Shown piece by piece: positions 7,676 through 19,696 of a stretch of DNA of 64,000 nt (position 1 is the first letter of the stretch; every line of letters begins with the position of its first letter). The position numbers were made by a program, and so were the translations under genes. This DNA comes from Piscinibacter sp. (GTDB lineage Bacteria > Pseudomonadota > Gammaproteobacteria > Burkholderiales > Burkholderiaceae_C), in NCBI GenBank assembly GCA_019635485.1, contig JAHBZL010000003.1, positions 1 to 64,000 on the forward strand, in the 5' to 3' direction. The notes beneath the pieces are model-generated. The model was not told the origin of the DNA. It worked only from the letters and a program-made list of their open reading frames with translations, and made no database searches.

Positions 7676-8338
7676 CTAGCTCTTTCGATATTGTCCGACC
7701 AGCGCGTGCAGGTGGTCGCGCTGCCCCGCTTCCAGGTAGGGCAGCAGCAGGCTGAGCACGTGGTAGGCCCCGCGCATGAGCGCGGCGTTGGCCACCTCCG
7801 GCTCGAGGGCACGGCGCGGATCGCGCACGTACTCGTAGCTCAGCCAGTAGGTCAGCACGACGGCCATGGCCGTCGCCACCGGCTCCATGTCGCGCGCGTC
7901 GATGTGCATCGCGCCGCCGCGCGACAGCCCGGCGAGCACGCCCTGGATGGCCTGGTTCTTGTTGCGCAGCACGTACTGGAAGTGCGTCTCGAGGCGCCGG
8001 TTCTTGGACAGCAGGTCGTTCAGGTCGCGGTACAGGAAGCGGTACTTCCAGATCAGCTCGAAGAGCATGTGGAAGAACAGCCACGCGTCCTCGACGTTGC
8101 GCACGTGGTCGGCGGCGTGCAGCAGTTCGGCCAGCGACTTCTCGTAGCGGTCGAACAGGCTGTTGATCAGCTCGTCCTTGGCCGGGTAGTGGTAGTACAG
8201 GTTGCCGGGGCTGATGTTCAGCTCGGCGGAGATCAGCGTGGTGGAGACGTTGGGCTCGCCGAAGCGGTTGAACAGCTCGAGCGTGACCTCCAGGATGCGT
8301 TCGGCCGTGCGGCGCGGTTTCTTGGGCGGCGTGGCCAT
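7676..8338 (-). CDS. TetR/AcrR family transcriptional regulator
   Basis: A 220-residue regulator. The N-terminal TetR helix-turn-helix is clear at residues about 12-58: ERILEVTLELFNRFGEPNVS, then the recognition region ELNISPGNLYYHYPAKDELI. The C-terminal ligand domain is all-helical with a YWLSYEYVRD segment. This type (long C-terminal domain with WLFFHMLFELIWKYRFLYRD) is common in beta- and gammaproteobacteria, often near lipid or transport genes. The start MATPPKKPRR at 8338 is preferred over the MRTD four codons upstream because a basic tail commonly precedes the domain. It is divergent from the ABC transporter at 8443, which it may control. Confidence 0.88.
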   Translation of the reverse strand: MATPPKKPRRTAERILEVTLELFNRFGEPNVSTTLISAELNISPGNLYYHYPAKDELINSLFDRYEKSLAELLHAADHVRNVEDAWLFFHMLFELIWKYRFLYRDLNDLLSKNRRLETHFQYVLRNKNQAIQGVLAGLSRGGAMHIDARDMEPVATAMAVVLTYWLSYEYVRDPRRALEPEVANAALMRGAYHVLSLLLPYLEAGQRDHLHALVGQYRKS

Positions 8339-8442
8339 GTCGGTGCGCAATCTAGCACCAAGGTCCGGCGCCCTCCAGGGGCGTGCGCCCTAAATCGCCG
8401 CGTCCGGCACCAATCCGGGCCGCTGCCTAGAATCCAGGCCCC

Positions 8443-9387
8443 ATGCCCGATCCCGGCCCCATGCCCGCCATCTCGTTCCAGCACGTCAGCAAGCGCTACC
8501 GCGGCGCGCGCGGCGACGTCCGGGCGCTCGACGACGTCAGCTTCGACATCCAGCGCGGCGAGTTCTTCGGCCTGCTGGGCCCGAACGGCGCCGGCAAGAC
8601 GACGCTGATCAGCATCCTCGCGGGCCTCGCCCGCGCGTCGCAGGGACGGGTCAGCGTGCTGGGCCACGACGTGGTGGACGACTATGCCGCCGCCCGCCGC
8701 AGCCTGGGCATCGTGCCGCAGGAGCTGGTGTTCGACCCGTTCTTCAGCGTGCGCGAGGCGCTGCGCATCCAGAGCGGCTACTTCGGCGTGCGCCGCAACG
8801 ACGACTGGATCGACGAGCTGCTGCTGCACCTGGGCCTGGCGGACAAGGCCGATGCCAACCTGCGCGCGCTGTCCGGCGGCATGAAGCGGCGGGTGCTGGT
8901 CGCGCAGGCGCTGGTGCACCGGCCGCCGGTCATCGTGCTCGACGAACCCACCGCCGGCGTCGACGTCGAGCTGCGCCAGACGCTGTGGCAGTTCATCGCC
9001 CGCCTGAACCGCGAAGGCCACACGGTGCTGCTGACCACGCACTACCTCGAGGAGGCCGAGGCCCTGGCCGGGCGCATCGCGATGCTCAAGCAGGGCCGGG
9101 TCGTCGCGCTGGACCGCACCTCGGCGCTGCTGGCCGGCACCGCCAGCACGATGCTGCGCTTCAAGCTGGATCGGCCGCTGCCCGAGGCGCTGGCCGCGCA
9201 GTCGCGCGTGACCGGGCGCATCGTGCAGGTCAAGGCGCACGATGCCGACGAGGTCGAATCCATCCTCGCCACGTTGCGCGCCGCGGGCTGCCGGCCGGAA
9301 GACCTCGAGATCGGCCGCGCCGACCTCGAGGACGTGTTCCTCGAGATCATGCAGGGCGAGCCGCGCACCGCCGCGGCCGCCGCGTGA
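8443..9387 (+). CDS. ABC-2 type transporter ATP-binding protein
   Basis: A 314-residue nucleotide-binding subunit. Walker A is GPNGAGKT (residues about 46-53), the Q-loop is VPQE, the signature is LSGGMKRR, Walker B plus D-loop is VIVLDEPTAGVD, and the switch histidine is in TTHYLEEAE. The pattern and the C-terminal region after residue 225 place it in the YadG/CcmA-like drug, polysaccharide or lipid export group. Met 7 (8461) is an alternative start. A TAGAAT sequence 13 bases before the ATG may be a -10 element. It overlaps or abuts its permease at 9384-9393, forming a two-gene exporter. The substrate is unknown. Confidence 0.92.
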   Translation: MPDPGPMPAISFQHVSKRYRGARGDVRALDDVSFDIQRGEFFGLLGPNGAGKTTLISILAGLARASQGRVSVLGHDVVDDYAAARRSLGIVPQELVFDPFFSVREALRIQSGYFGVRRNDDWIDELLLHLGLADKADANLRALSGGMKRRVLVAQALVHRPPVIVLDEPTAGVDVELRQTLWQFIARLNREGHTVLLTTHYLEEAEALAGRIAMLKQGRVVALDRTSALLAGTASTMLRFKLDRPLPEALAAQSRVTGRIVQVKAHDADEVESILATLRAAGCRPEDLEIGRADLEDVFLEIMQGEPRTAAAAA

Positions 9388-9392
9388 GCGCC

Positions 9393-10151
9393 ATGCTGTC
9401 CGGCGCCCGAACCCTGTTCTACAAGGAGGTGCTGCGCTTCTGGAAGGTCTCCTTCCAGACCGTCGCGGCGCCGGTGCTGACGGCGGTGCTGTACCTGCTG
9501 ATCTTCGGCCACGTGCTGGAAGACCACGTGAAGGTGTTCGACCGGGTCGGCTACACCAGCTTCCTGATCCCGGGCCTGGTGATGATGAGCGTGCTGCAGA
9601 ACGCCTTCGCGAACAGCAGCTCGTCGCTGATCCAGAGCAAGATCACGGGCAACCTGGTGTTCCTGCTCGTCGCGCCGCTGTCGCACTGGGCCTGGTTCGT
9701 CGCCTACGTCGGCGCGTCGGTCGTGCGCGGCGTCGCGGTCGGCAGCGGCGTGCTGCTGGTGACGCTGTGGTTCGCGCCGCTGTCGGCCGCGGAGCCGGCC
9801 TGGATCGTCGTGTTCGCCGTGCTCGGCGCCGGCATGCTGGGTTCGCTCGGGCTGGTGGCCGGCCTGTGGGCGGAGAAGTTCGACCAGATGGCGGCGTTCC
9901 AGAACTTCGTCATCATGCCGATGACCTTCCTGTCCGGCGTGTTCTATTCGGTGCAGTCGCTGCCGGCGTTCTGGCAGGCGCTGAGCCACCTCAACCCGTT
10001 CTTCTACATGATCGACGGCTTCCGGCGCGGCTTCTTCGGCGTCAGCGACGTGTCGCCCTGGCTCAGCCTCGCGGTGGTGGGCGGCAGCTGCCTGCTCGCC
10101 GCGGGCATCGCGCTGCACCTGCTGCGCATCGGCTACAAGATCCGGCACTGA
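9393..10151 (+). CDS. ABC-2 type transporter permease
   Basis: A 252-residue membrane subunit of the ABC-2 family with six hydrophobic helices: VAAPVLTAVLYLLIFGHVL, then YTSFLIPGLVMMSVLQNAF, two central helices, FVIMPMTFLSGVFYSVQSLP (the characteristic ABC-2 motif with the F-x-x-LP end), and a C-terminal helix before RIGYKIRH. A GTG at 9384 overlapping the upstream stop (GTGA) is an equally good start and would add three residues. With the preceding ATPase it would form a homodimeric exporter of the YadGH type. Its regulator is probably the divergent TetR gene. Confidence 0.9.
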   Translation: MLSGARTLFYKEVLRFWKVSFQTVAAPVLTAVLYLLIFGHVLEDHVKVFDRVGYTSFLIPGLVMMSVLQNAFANSSSSLIQSKITGNLVFLLVAPLSHWAWFVAYVGASVVRGVAVGSGVLLVTLWFAPLSAAEPAWIVVFAVLGAGMLGSLGLVAGLWAEKFDQMAAFQNFVIMPMTFLSGVFYSVQSLPAFWQALSHLNPFFYMIDGFRRGFFGVSDVSPWLSLAVVGGSCLLAAGIALHLLRIGYKIRH

Positions 10152-10168
10152 GGCGCTGCCGGCGCGGG

Positions 10169-10660
10169 TCAGGCGTCCGGGCGCGGCGGGAACAGGTGAT
10201 CGAGCTTGTCGTCGACTTCGCCGACGTAGGCCGACAGCGAGCGGCTCGCCTCGGCCACGCGCTCGTGGACGGACTGCTCCAGGCGGTCCAGCCGCTCGTT
10301 CAGCGCGGCCGTCGCGCTGCCCTGCGCCGCGGCCACCCGGGCCAGTTCGTCGGCGAGGTAGGCGCGCAGCTCGGTGAAGCGCGAGGCCTCGGCCCGGTCG
10401 GCCAGCTCGCGCTGCGCCTTCAGCTCCTTCGCGGTGCGGCGCGTCTCCAGGATCAGCCCGGCCTGCTGGAACACGATGTAGGCGAGGAACAGCGCGCACA
10501 GCGCTGCGCTGACCGTCAGCATGATCAGCCCGAGCGGCGCTTCCACCTGCGTGAAGCCGAGCGACAGCGTCGTCGGCGCATTGAAGGCAGTCCAGTTCAG
10601 CAGCGTGAAGGCGCCCAGCAGGGCCAGGGCCAGCACGACGGCGAGGTTGCGCAGGTTCAT
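10169..10660 (-). CDS. LapA-domain membrane protein
   Basis: A 163-residue protein with two N-terminal membrane helices (residues about 5-22 and 41-66), NLRNLAVVLALALLGAFTLL and GLIMLTVSAALCALFLAYIV, matching the lipopolysaccharide assembly protein A (LapA) domain. A cytoplasmic coiled-coil follows from about residue 72 (ETRRTAKELKAQRELADRAE onward) and the tail is acidic (YVGEVDDKLDHLF). In enterobacteria LapA works with LapB in controlling LPS synthesis; the longer coiled-coil here suggests a related but distinct adaptor. Its start overlaps the stop of the antiporter gene by 4 bases (ATGA), so the two are translationally coupled. Confidence 0.75.
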   Translation of the reverse strand: MNLRNLAVVLALALLGAFTLLNWTAFNAPTTLSLGFTQVEAPLGLIMLTVSAALCALFLAYIVFQQAGLILETRRTAKELKAQRELADRAEASRFTELRAYLADELARVAAAQGSATAALNERLDRLEQSVHERVAEASRSLSAYVGEVDDKLDHLFPPRPDA

Positions 10661-11868
10661 CCGCGTTCTCCTGAGGTGGCGTCCAGCGTCGCGGCGGCGG
10701 TGGGCAGCGGGGCCTCACGCGGCGGCATGGTCGGGTCGAAGTCCAGCGGCTTGCCCAGCAGCAGCGAAGGCAGCACCGTGGACACGGCGGCGTAGAAGAG
10801 CAGTGCGCCGTACAGCGAATCCGGGATCTGGAACCGTTCGCGCAGGATGGTCGCCAGCACCAGCGTGAAGATCAGCGTCGGCGTCAGTGCCGTCGCCACG
10901 CGCAGGCTGCCGCGCGCCGATTCGCCGCGGATGAAGCGGCGCTGCAGCCACAGCGCGCCGACGCGCAGCGGCAGCACCGCCAGCGTCAGCGCCGCGCCGA
11001 TCTGCAGCGCCTCCAGCGTCAGCGCGCCGGCCGGCACGCTCATGCCCTTGTAGAAGAAGTAGAACGGCACGAAGAACGAGGCGAACAGCTGGATCGCGCG
11101 CAGGTTCGTGTCGGACGCCAGCATCGGCATGCGCCGGCGCAGCAGCCGGGCGATGAAGCCGGCGAGGAACGCGCCGACCAGGTAGTACACGCCGAGCTGG
11201 TAGGTCAGGTAGGAGGCGATCAGGCCCACCATCACCAGCAGCGAGAACTCCGATCCGGGCGCATGCGGCGCGATCACGCGCCCGAGCAGCACGAACAGCA
11301 GCGGCAGCCCGACGATCATCGCCGCCAGCGCACCCGAGGACCAGGCGAGCCGCTCCATCGAACTCGACTGCAGCACGACGAACAGCACCAGCAGTGCGAG
11401 CAGCTCGCCGCCGACCGCCTTGATCGTGACCCAGTAGCGCTCCTCCTCGCTGAGCCCGAGCGCGGACAGCGTCTCGAGGATGAAACCGGTGGACGGCGTC
11501 AGCAGCGCGAGCGCGAGCAGCACGGCGGCCTGCCAGCTGAAGCCGAACAGGTCGATGGCCAGCCAGGCGGCGCCGCCCAGGGTCGCCGAACGCACCACCA
11601 GGTGGCCCAGCAGCGGCCACTTGCCGCGGGCCAGGTCCGCGATGTCGATCTCGAGGCCGGCGAACAGGAACAGCGAGGAGATGCCCAGCGTGGCGAGCAG
11701 CGCGAGGGTCGCGTCGTGGCTGAAGCCGGCCAGGAACACGCCGGCACCCATGCCGAAGGCGAAGCTCGTCAGCGGGGCAGGGATGCGCCAGCGCTGCAGC
11801 ACGCGCGGAATCACCATCAGCCCGACGATCAGGACCAGGTAGGCGATTTCGTTGGTGATCTGGGGCAT
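10657..11868 (-). CDS. cation/proton antiporter, CPA2 family
   Basis: A 403-residue polytopic membrane protein with about 12 helices, of the Na+/H+ exchanger (KefB/NapA) superfamily. Typical segments are ISSLFLFAGLEIDIADL (helix 4-5 hairpin), LALLTPSTGFILETL, with the T-P-S-T-G motif near the transport site, and VGAFLAGFIARLL. No RCK/TrkA-N nucleotide-binding domain is attached, unlike full KefB. It probably exchanges K+ or Na+ for protons at the inner membrane. It overlaps the LapA-like gene by ATGA and diverges from bolA across a 73-base gap. Confidence 0.88.
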   Translation of the reverse strand: MPQITNEIAYLVLIVGLMVIPRVLQRWRIPAPLTSFAFGMGAGVFLAGFSHDATLALLATLGISSLFLFAGLEIDIADLARGKWPLLGHLVVRSATLGGAAWLAIDLFGFSWQAAVLLALALLTPSTGFILETLSALGLSEEERYWVTIKAVGGELLALLVLFVVLQSSSMERLAWSSGALAAMIVGLPLLFVLLGRVIAPHAPGSEFSLLVMVGLIASYLTYQLGVYYLVGAFLAGFIARLLRRRMPMLASDTNLRAIQLFASFFVPFYFFYKGMSVPAGALTLEALQIGAALTLAVLPLRVGALWLQRRFIRGESARGSLRVATALTPTLIFTLVLATILRERFQIPDSLYGALLFYAAVSTVLPSLLLGKPLDFDPTMPPREAPLPTAAATLDATSGERG

Positions 11869-11941
11869 GCGGTCACGAGGGCGCGGGGCCGGGCTAGTGT
11901 AGGCGGACGCTGCGCGCCGGCGCGGCTAGAATGCCCGCACG

Positions 11942-14208
<2,267 letters not shown>

Positions 14209-14212
<4 letters not shown>

Positions 14213-14325
14213 GACCCATCGAGTCAGTTCGCTCGATGCGGGCCGAGCGCCGGGCCGCTCCCAAACCGGCCCGCACCCCCTCGGGGGGACGGACGGCAAC
14301 CTCGTCGGCCGGGGGGCTGTCATGA
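14209..14325 (+). repeat. mini-cistron filling the hisG-hisD gap
   Basis: A 38-codon frame ([20 protein letters not shown] onward, ending GGLS) whose ATG overlaps the hisG TGA (ATGA at 14209-14212) and whose TGA overlaps the hisD ATG (ATGA at 14322-14325). The start resembles the mini-cistron at 18851 (shared MRP-x-x-S-x-RS pattern, and TCA-x-T-x-CG-x-TCG in DNA), and it carries a CCCCC/GGGGG hairpin core (about 14276-14288). The product, if made, is a basic peptide of no known family. A coupling role is inferred from the junctions. Confidence 0.5.
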
Positions 14326-15671
14326 GCGTGAAAATCCGCAGGCTGGCCACCGCCGAGGCCGATTTCGAGGCGCGCTTCGCGGCACTGAAGCACTGGTCGG
14401 CCGAGACCGACAGCGCGATCGAGGAGCGGGTCGAGGCGATCCTGGCCGACGTGCGCCGGCGCGGCGACGCCGCGGTGCTGGAGTACACGCAGCGCTTCGA
14501 CGGGGTGGAGGCCGCGACGGTGGCGGCGCTGGAGATCGGGCGCGACGAACTGCAGGCGGCGCTCGCGCAGATCACGCCGCCGCAGCGGGCGGCGCTGCAG
14601 GCCGCCGCCGAGCGGGTGCGCGACTACCACCAGCGCCAGCTCGAGGCCTGCGGCCGCAGCTGGAGCTACCGCGACGCGGACGGCACGCTGCTCGGCCAGA
14701 AGGTCACGCCGCTGGACCGCGTCGGCATCTACGTTCCCGGCGGCAAGGCGGCCTACCCGTCCAGCGTGCTGATGAACGCGCTGCCGGCGAAGGTGGCCGG
14801 GGTCGGCGAGATCGTGATGGTGGTGCCGACGCCCGTCCGTGACGGAGGCGCGGACACGCCGCGCCTTGGCGAGCGCAACCCGCTCGTCCTCGCGGCGGCC
14901 GCCGTCGCCGGCGTCGACCGCGCCTTCGCGATCGGCGGCGCGCAGGCCGTCGGGGCGCTCGCCTACGGCACCGCGACGGTGCCGGCGGTCGACAAGATCA
15001 CCGGCCCGGGCAATGCCTACGTGGCCAGCGCCAAGCGGCGCGTGTTCGGCCAGGTCGGCATCGACATGATCGCCGGTCCGAGCGAGATCCTGGTGCTGGC
15101 CGACGGCACGACGCCGCCGGACTGGGTTGCGATGGACCTGTTCAGCCAGGCCGAGCACGACGAGCTGGCGCAGAGCATCCTGCTGTGCCCCGACGCGGGT
15201 TATCTCGATGCCGTGCAGGCGCAGATCGAGCGCCTGCTGCCCGGCATGCCGCGGCGCGACGTGATCCGGGCCTCGCTCGAAGGGCGCGGCGCGCTGATCC
15301 ACACCCGGTCGATGGACGAGGCCTGCGCGATCAGCAACCGCATCGCGCCGGAGCACCTCGAGGTGTCCAGCCGGGAGCCGTCGCGCTGGGAGCCGTTGCT
15401 GAAACACGCCGGTGCGATCTTCCTCGGCGCGTACACCAGCGAGAGCCTGGGCGATTACTGCGCCGGCCCCAACCATGTGCTGCCGACCTCGGGCACGGCG
15501 CGCTTCTCGTCGCCGCTCGGGGTGTACGACTTCCAGAAGCGCAGCAGCCTGATCGAGGTCAGCGAGGCCGGCGCGCAGGTGCTGGGCACGATTGCGGCCG
15601 AGCTGGCCTACGGCGAGGGCCTGCAGGCGCACGCGCGGGCGGCCGAACTGCGGCTGAAGGGGGCACGATGA
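14322..15671 (+). CDS. hisD: histidinol dehydrogenase HisD
   Basis: Zinc-dependent NAD enzyme oxidising L-histidinol to L-histidine in two steps. The 449 residues are slightly longer than E. coli HisD (434), with an insertion around [14 protein letters not shown]. Conserved parts include [20 protein letters not shown], the NAD site, then [31 protein letters not shown], the zinc-ligand region [14 protein letters not shown], and the catalytic [20 protein letters not shown]. The ATG at 14322 overlaps the stop of the preceding mini-cistron. It ends with ATGA overlap into hisC. Confidence 0.97.
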   Translation: MSVKIRRLATAEADFEARFAALKHWSAETDSAIEERVEAILADVRRRGDAAVLEYTQRFDGVEAATVAALEIGRDELQAALAQITPPQRAALQAAAERVRDYHQRQLEACGRSWSYRDADGTLLGQKVTPLDRVGIYVPGGKAAYPSSVLMNALPAKVAGVGEIVMVVPTPVRDGGADTPRLGERNPLVLAAAAVAGVDRAFAIGGAQAVGALAYGTATVPAVDKITGPGNAYVASAKRRVFGQVGIDMIAGPSEILVLADGTTPPDWVAMDLFSQAEHDELAQSILLCPDAGYLDAVQAQIERLLPGMPRRDVIRASLEGRGALIHTRSMDEACAISNRIAPEHLEVSSREPSRWEPLLKHAGAIFLGAYTSESLGDYCAGPNHVLPTSGTARFSSPLGVYDFQKRSSLIEVSEAGAQVLGTIAAELAYGEGLQAHARAAELRLKGAR

Positions 15672-16750
15672 GTTTGGCCGAGCGCATGAAGCGGGTGATC
15701 CGCCAGGACGTGCAGTCCATGCACGCCTACGCCATCCAGCCGAGCGCCGGGCTGGTCAAGCTCGACGCGATGGAGAACCCGTTCCGGCTGCCGCCGGCGC
15801 TGCAGCGCGAACTGGGCGAGCGGCTGGGCCGTGTCGCGATCAACCGCTACCCGACCCAGTGCGCGGCCGATGTGGTCGCGGCGCTGACCGACCATGTGCA
15901 GCTGCCGGCGGGCTGCCGCCTGATGCTCGGCAACGGCTCGGACGAACTGATCTCGCTGCTCGCGATGGCCTGCGACGTGCCGGGCAACACGATCCTGGCG
16001 CCCCTGCCGGGATTCGTGATGTACGAGATGTCGGCCCGGCTGCAGGGGTTGGCGTTCGTCGGCGTGCCGCTGACGGCGGACTTCGAGCTCGACGAGGCGG
16101 CCATGCTCGCCGCGGTCGAGCGGCACCGGCCGGCCATCACCTACCTCGCCTACCCGAACAACCCGACCGCGAACCTGTTCGACGAGCGCATCGTGCAGCG
16201 CATCGTCGACGCCGTCGGCGCGCAGGACGGGCTGGTGGTGTTCGACGAGGCCTACCAGCCGTTCTCGTCGCGCACCTGGATGCAGCGCATGGGCGGCCAG
16301 GAGCACGTGCTGGTGATGCGCACGTTGTCCAAGTTCGGCCTGGCCGGTGTGCGGCTCGGTTACCTGGCTGGCGCGGCCGCGCTGATCGACGAGATCGACA
16401 AGGTGCGGCCGCCGTACAACGTCAGCGTGCTCAACGCCGAGGCGACGCTGTTCGCGCTCGAACATGCCGACGAGTTTGCCCGCCAGGCGGCGATCCTGCG
16501 CGAGGAGCGCGCCCGCCTGCAGCGTGTTCTCGCGGCGCTGCCGGGCGTGACGGCGTTCCCGAGCGAGGCCAACATGATCCTCGTGCGCGTGCCGGACTCG
16601 GCGGGGACCTTCGCCGGCATGAAGGCACGCGGCGTGCTCGTGAAGCACATCGCCGGCCTGCACCCGCTGCTGGCGAACTGCCTGCGCCTGACGGTCGGCA
16701 CGCCGGAAGAGAACACCCTGATGATCGACGCCCTGAAAGCGAGCCTCTGA
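15668..16750 (+). CDS. hisC: histidinol-phosphate aminotransferase HisC
   Basis: PLP enzyme that transaminates imidazole acetol phosphate with glutamate, 360 residues. Fold-type I motifs are present: [11 protein letters not shown] (phosphate contact), [22 protein letters not shown] (aspartate pairing with the PLP pyridine nitrogen) and [18 protein letters not shown] with the Schiff-base lysine at residue 222. The substrate-loop tyrosine is in the N-terminal region ([20 protein letters not shown]). Its ATG lies on the hisD stop (ATGA), and hisB begins on the next base after its TGA. Confidence 0.97.
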   Translation: MSLAERMKRVIRQDVQSMHAYAIQPSAGLVKLDAMENPFRLPPALQRELGERLGRVAINRYPTQCAADVVAALTDHVQLPAGCRLMLGNGSDELISLLAMACDVPGNTILAPLPGFVMYEMSARLQGLAFVGVPLTADFELDEAAMLAAVERHRPAITYLAYPNNPTANLFDERIVQRIVDAVGAQDGLVVFDEAYQPFSSRTWMQRMGGQEHVLVMRTLSKFGLAGVRLGYLAGAAALIDEIDKVRPPYNVSVLNAEATLFALEHADEFARQAAILREERARLQRVLAALPGVTAFPSEANMILVRVPDSAGTFAGMKARGVLVKHIAGLHPLLANCLRLTVGTPEENTLMIDALKASL

Positions 16751-17344
16751 ATGCAGCCCCGCATCGCCGACGTCACGCGCAACACCAAGGAAACGCAGAT
16801 CTGCGTGCACGTCAACCTGGACGGCAGCGGGGAGTCGCGCCTCGCCACCGGCATCGGCTTCTTCGACCACATGCTCGACCAGGTGGCGCGCCACGGGCTG
16901 ATCGACCTGGAAGTCGACGCGAAGGGCGACCTGCACATCGACGGCCACCACACGGTGGAGGACGTCGGCATCACGCTGGGCATGGCGGTGGCGCAGGCGG
17001 TGGGCGACAAGAAGGGCGTGGTGCGCTACGGCCACGCCTACGTGCCGCTGGACGAGGCGCTGTCGCGCGTGGTGGTCGACTTTTCCGGCCGCCCCGGGCT
17101 GCACATGGACGTTCCCTTCAAGAGCGGCATGGTGGGCGGCTTCGACACGCAGCTGACCTACGAGTTCTTCCAGGGCTTCGCGAACCATGCGCTGGTGACG
17201 CTGCACATCGACAACCTCAAGGGACAGAACGCCCACCACCAGGCGGAGACGGTGTTCAAGGCCTTCGGCCGCGCGCTGCGCATGGCGCTGGCGATCGACC
17301 CGCGCGCGGCGGGCGTGATCCCGTCGACCAAGGGGACGCTCTGA
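16751..17344 (+). CDS. hisB: imidazoleglycerol-phosphate dehydratase HisB
   Basis: Manganese-dependent dehydratase forming imidazole acetol phosphate, monofunctional (197 residues), not fused to histidinol phosphatase as in enterobacteria. Duplicated metal-binding motifs are clear: [17 protein letters not shown] and [14 protein letters not shown] in the first half, and [20 protein letters not shown] with [18 protein letters not shown] in the second. It starts directly after the hisC stop. Downstream lies a 21-codon mini-cistron and then hisH; the marC gene often found at this point in related bacteria is absent. Confidence 0.97.
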   Translation: MQPRIADVTRNTKETQICVHVNLDGSGESRLATGIGFFDHMLDQVARHGLIDLEVDAKGDLHIDGHHTVEDVGITLGMAVAQAVGDKKGVVRYGHAYVPLDEALSRVVVDFSGRPGLHMDVPFKSGMVGGFDTQLTYEFFQGFANHALVTLHIDNLKGQNAHHQAETVFKAFGRALRMALAIDPRAAGVIPSTKGTL

Positions 17345-17345
17345 C

Positions 17346-17411
17346 ATGAAACAACCCCAGGCTCACGGCGTTCGCGGCCCCCGTGGGGGCGGCCGGGCGG
17401 CACTGACATGA
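17346..17411 (+). repeat. 66-nt mini-cistron filling the hisB-hisH gap
   Basis: A 21-codon frame ([20 protein letters not shown], then T and stop) beginning one base after the hisB TGA and ending on the hisH start (ATGA, 17408-17411). Its core, GGCTCACGGCGTTCGCGGCC, matches the CGCTCACTGCGTTCGCTGCC stretch in the hisA-hisF gap, a sequence I recognise as a common intergenic repeat type in Burkholderiales. A GCCCCC/GGGGGC hairpin sits at about 17379-17393. Confidence 0.55.
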
Positions 17412-18055
17412 GCCGCAGCGTCGCCGTGGTGGACTACGGCATGGGAAACCTGCGTTCGGTGTCGCAGGCGGTGATGCACGTGGCCGCCGGCAGCGGCGTC
17501 GAGGTGCGGGTGACCTCGAGGCCGGAGGAGGTCTACGCCGCCGAGCGCGTCGTGCTGCCGGGGCAGGGCGCGATGCCCGACTGCATGCGCGAACTGCGCG
17601 ACTCCGGCCTGCAGGAGGCGGTGCTCGACGCGGCGGCGCGCAAGCCGCTGATGGGCGTGTGCATCGGCATGCAGATGCTGCTGGATCGCAGCGAGGAGGG
17701 GCCGACCGAGGGCCTGGGCCTCATCGCCGGCGAGGTGCGCCGCTTCCGGCTGGAAGGGATGCGCCAGCCCGACGGCAGCCGCTACAAGGTGCCGCAGATG
17801 GGCTGGAACCAGGTGCTGCAGGCGCGCCCGCATCCGGTCTGGGCGGGCGTGCCGGACGGTGCCTACTTCTACTTCGTGCACAGTTTCTACGCCCACCCGG
17901 ACGACGCCGAGCACAGCGTCGGCGAGACCGACTACGGGGGCCGCTTTACCTGCGCGCTGGCCCGCGATAACATTTTTGCCACCCAGTTCCATCCCGAGAA
18001 GAGCGCCGAGCACGGCTTGGCGCTGTACCGCAACTTCCTGCACTGGAAACCTTGA
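17408..18055 (+). CDS. hisH: imidazole glycerol phosphate synthase, glutaminase subunit HisH
   Basis: Releases ammonia from glutamine and channels it to HisF. The 215-residue class I amidotransferase has [15 protein letters not shown] at the N-terminus, the oxyanion-strand [13 protein letters not shown], and the nucleophile elbow [12 protein letters not shown] with catalytic Cys85. The His-Glu pair is in [20 protein letters not shown]. The start is fixed by overlap with the preceding mini-cistron stop. The gap to hisA (about 60 bases) is C-rich and contains no ATG-initiated mini-frame. Confidence 0.97.
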   Translation: MSRSVAVVDYGMGNLRSVSQAVMHVAAGSGVEVRVTSRPEEVYAAERVVLPGQGAMPDCMRELRDSGLQEAVLDAAARKPLMGVCIGMQMLLDRSEEGPTEGLGLIAGEVRRFRLEGMRQPDGSRYKVPQMGWNQVLQARPHPVWAGVPDGAYFYFVHSFYAHPDDAEHSVGETDYGGRFTCALARDNIFATQFHPEKSAEHGLALYRNFLHWKP

Positions 18056-18116
18056 CGGTCCACCACCACCACCCCTTCTCGGGTGCCCGCCTCCTCCCCA
18101 CCACGTCTGTTCGGCC

Positions 18117-18854
18117 ATGTTGCTGATCCCCGCGATTGACCTGAAAGACGGTCGATGTGTCCGCCTCAAGCAGGGCGACATGAACGCCTCCACGACCTTC
18201 AGCGAGAACCCCGCCGAGATGGCGCGGCGCTGGGTCGACGCCGGCGCGCGGCGGCTCCACCTGGTGGACCTGAACGGCGCCTTCGCCGGCAAGCCCGTCA
18301 ACGAGGCGGCGATCAAGGCCATCCTCGCCGAGGTGGGTGACGAGATCCCGGTGCAGCTCGGCGGCGGCATCCGCGATCTCGACACGATCGAGCGCTACCT
18401 CGACGACGGCCTGTCCTTCATCATCATCGGCACCGCGGCGGTCAAGAACCCCGGCTTCCTGCACGACGCCTGCTCCGCGTTCGGCGGGCACATCCTGGTC
18501 GGCCTGGATGCGAAGGACGGCAAGGTGGCCACCGACGGCTGGAGCAAGCTGACCGGCCACGAGGTGGTCGACCTGGCGCAGAAGTTCCAGGACTACGGCG
18601 TCGAGGGCGTGATCTACACGGACATCGGCCGCGACGGCATGCTCACCGGCATCAACATCGAGGCCACCGTCAAGCTGGCGCAGGCGCTCACGATTCCCGT
18701 CATCGCCTCGGGAGGCCTGTCGAGCATCGCCGACATCGAGGCGCTGTGCGCCGTCGAGTCCGAAGGCATCGACGGCGTGATCTGTGGCCGCGCGATCTAC
18801 ACCGGCGACCTCGATTTCGCGGCTGCGCAGGCGCGCGCCGACGAACTGTCATGA
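18117..18854 (+). CDS. hisA: phosphoribosylformimino-AICAR phosphate isomerase HisA
   Basis: Catalyses the Amadori rearrangement of ProFAR to PRFAR. A 245-residue TIM barrel starting [20 protein letters not shown], with the general base Asp at residue 8. [20 protein letters not shown] and [13 protein letters not shown] bind one phosphate, the second catalytic aspartate is in [17 protein letters not shown], and [17 protein letters not shown] binds the other. The ATG at 18117 is chosen because it gives the canonical N-terminus; an upstream in-frame reading overlaps hisH. The stop is overlapped (ATGA) by the next mini-cistron. Confidence 0.97.
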   Translation: MLLIPAIDLKDGRCVRLKQGDMNASTTFSENPAEMARRWVDAGARRLHLVDLNGAFAGKPVNEAAIKAILAEVGDEIPVQLGGGIRDLDTIERYLDDGLSFIIIGTAAVKNPGFLHDACSAFGGHILVGLDAKDGKVATDGWSKLTGHEVVDLAQKFQDYGVEGVIYTDIGRDGMLTGINIEATVKLAQALTIPVIASGGLSSIADIEALCAVESEGIDGVICGRAIYTGDLDFAAAQARADELS

Positions 18855-18934
18855 GGCCCCCACGCTCACTGCGTTCGCTGCCCCCCGAAGGGGCTCCGGC
18901 CGACTTGGGGCGGTCCGGCGCCGGCCGGGGCTAG
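18851..18934 (+). repeat. mini-cistron filling the hisA-hisF gap
   Basis: A 27-codon frame ([20 protein letters not shown], then RSGAGRG) whose ATG overlaps the hisA stop (ATGA) and whose TAG lies 3 bases before the hisF ATG. DNA at 18860-18879 (CACGCTCACTGCGTTCGCTG) followed by a CCCCC-GAA-GGGG hairpin is the conserved part shared with the hisB-hisH gap. The DNA behaves like a dispersed intergenic repeat that has stayed open in the coupling frame. Confidence 0.55.
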
Positions 18935-18937
18935 AGC

Positions 18938-19696
18938 ATGCTGGCCAAACGCATCATCCCCTGCCTCGACGTCACCGGGGGCCGGGTCGTCAAGGGCGTC
19001 AATTTCGTCGAACTGCGCGACGCCGGCGACCCGGTCGAGATCGCCGCGCGCTACAACGAGCAGGGCGCCGACGAACTGACCTTTCTCGACATCACCGCCA
19101 CCAGCGACGACCGCGACCTGATCCTGCACATCGTCGAGGCGGTCGCCTCGCAGGTGTTCATCCCGCTGACGGTTGGCGGCGGCGTGCGCACGGTGGCCGA
19201 CGTCCGCCGCCTGCTGAACGCGGGCGCGGACAAGGTCAGCTTCAATTCCGCGGCGGTGGCCAACCCGCAGGTGATCCGCGACGCGTCGGCCAAGTACGGT
19301 GCGCAGTGCATCGTCGTCGCGATCGACGCCAAGCGTGCAGCGCACGCGGGCTGGGAGGTCTACACCCACGGCGGCCGGCGCAATACCGGCATCGATGCGG
19401 TGGCGTGGGCGAGGCAGATGGCCGAACACGGCGCCGGCGAGATCCTGCTGACCAGCATGGACCGCGACGGCACGCGGATCGGCTTCGACCTCGAGCTGAC
19501 GCGGGCGGTCAGCGACGCCGTCGTCGTTCCCGTGATCGCCTCCGGCGGCGTCGGCGCGCTCGAGCACCTGTCGGAGGGCATCCGGATCGGCGGCGCCGAT
19601 GCCGTGCTGGCGGCGAGCATCTTCCACTACGGCGAATTCACGGTCGGCCAGGCCAAGGCCCTGCTCGCGCGCGACGGCGTCCCGGTCCGCACATGA
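18938..19696 (+). CDS. hisF: imidazole glycerol phosphate synthase, cyclase subunit HisF
   Basis: Combines PRFAR with ammonia from HisH to give imidazole glycerol phosphate and AICAR. A 252-residue TIM barrel with [19 protein letters not shown] (catalytic Asp11), [20 protein letters not shown], the phosphate site [20 protein letters not shown], and the second catalytic aspartate in [19 protein letters not shown], followed by [13 protein letters not shown]. It is the last his gene here; hisI and hisE, often next in Burkholderiales, are missing and must be elsewhere. Its stop overlaps the 66-nt mini-cistron that leads into rsmD. Confidence 0.97.
   Translation: MLAKRIIPCLDVTGGRVVKGVNFVELRDAGDPVEIAARYNEQGADELTFLDITATSDDRDLILHIVEAVASQVFIPLTVGGGVRTVADVRRLLNAGADKVSFNSAAVANPQVIRDASAKYGAQCIVVAIDAKRAAHAGWEVYTHGGRRNTGIDAVAWARQMAEHGAGEILLTSMDRDGTRIGFDLELTRAVSDAVVVPVIASGGVGALEHLSEGIRIGGADAVLAASIFHYGEFTVGQAKALLARDGVPVRT

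Noticed and set aside
18052-18126. A possible TTG-started mini-frame in the hisH-hisA gap
   Set aside because: It begins on the hisH stop (TTGA) but runs past the hisA start, lacks the repeat core and has no ribosome-binding site, so it does not fit the bridging pattern.
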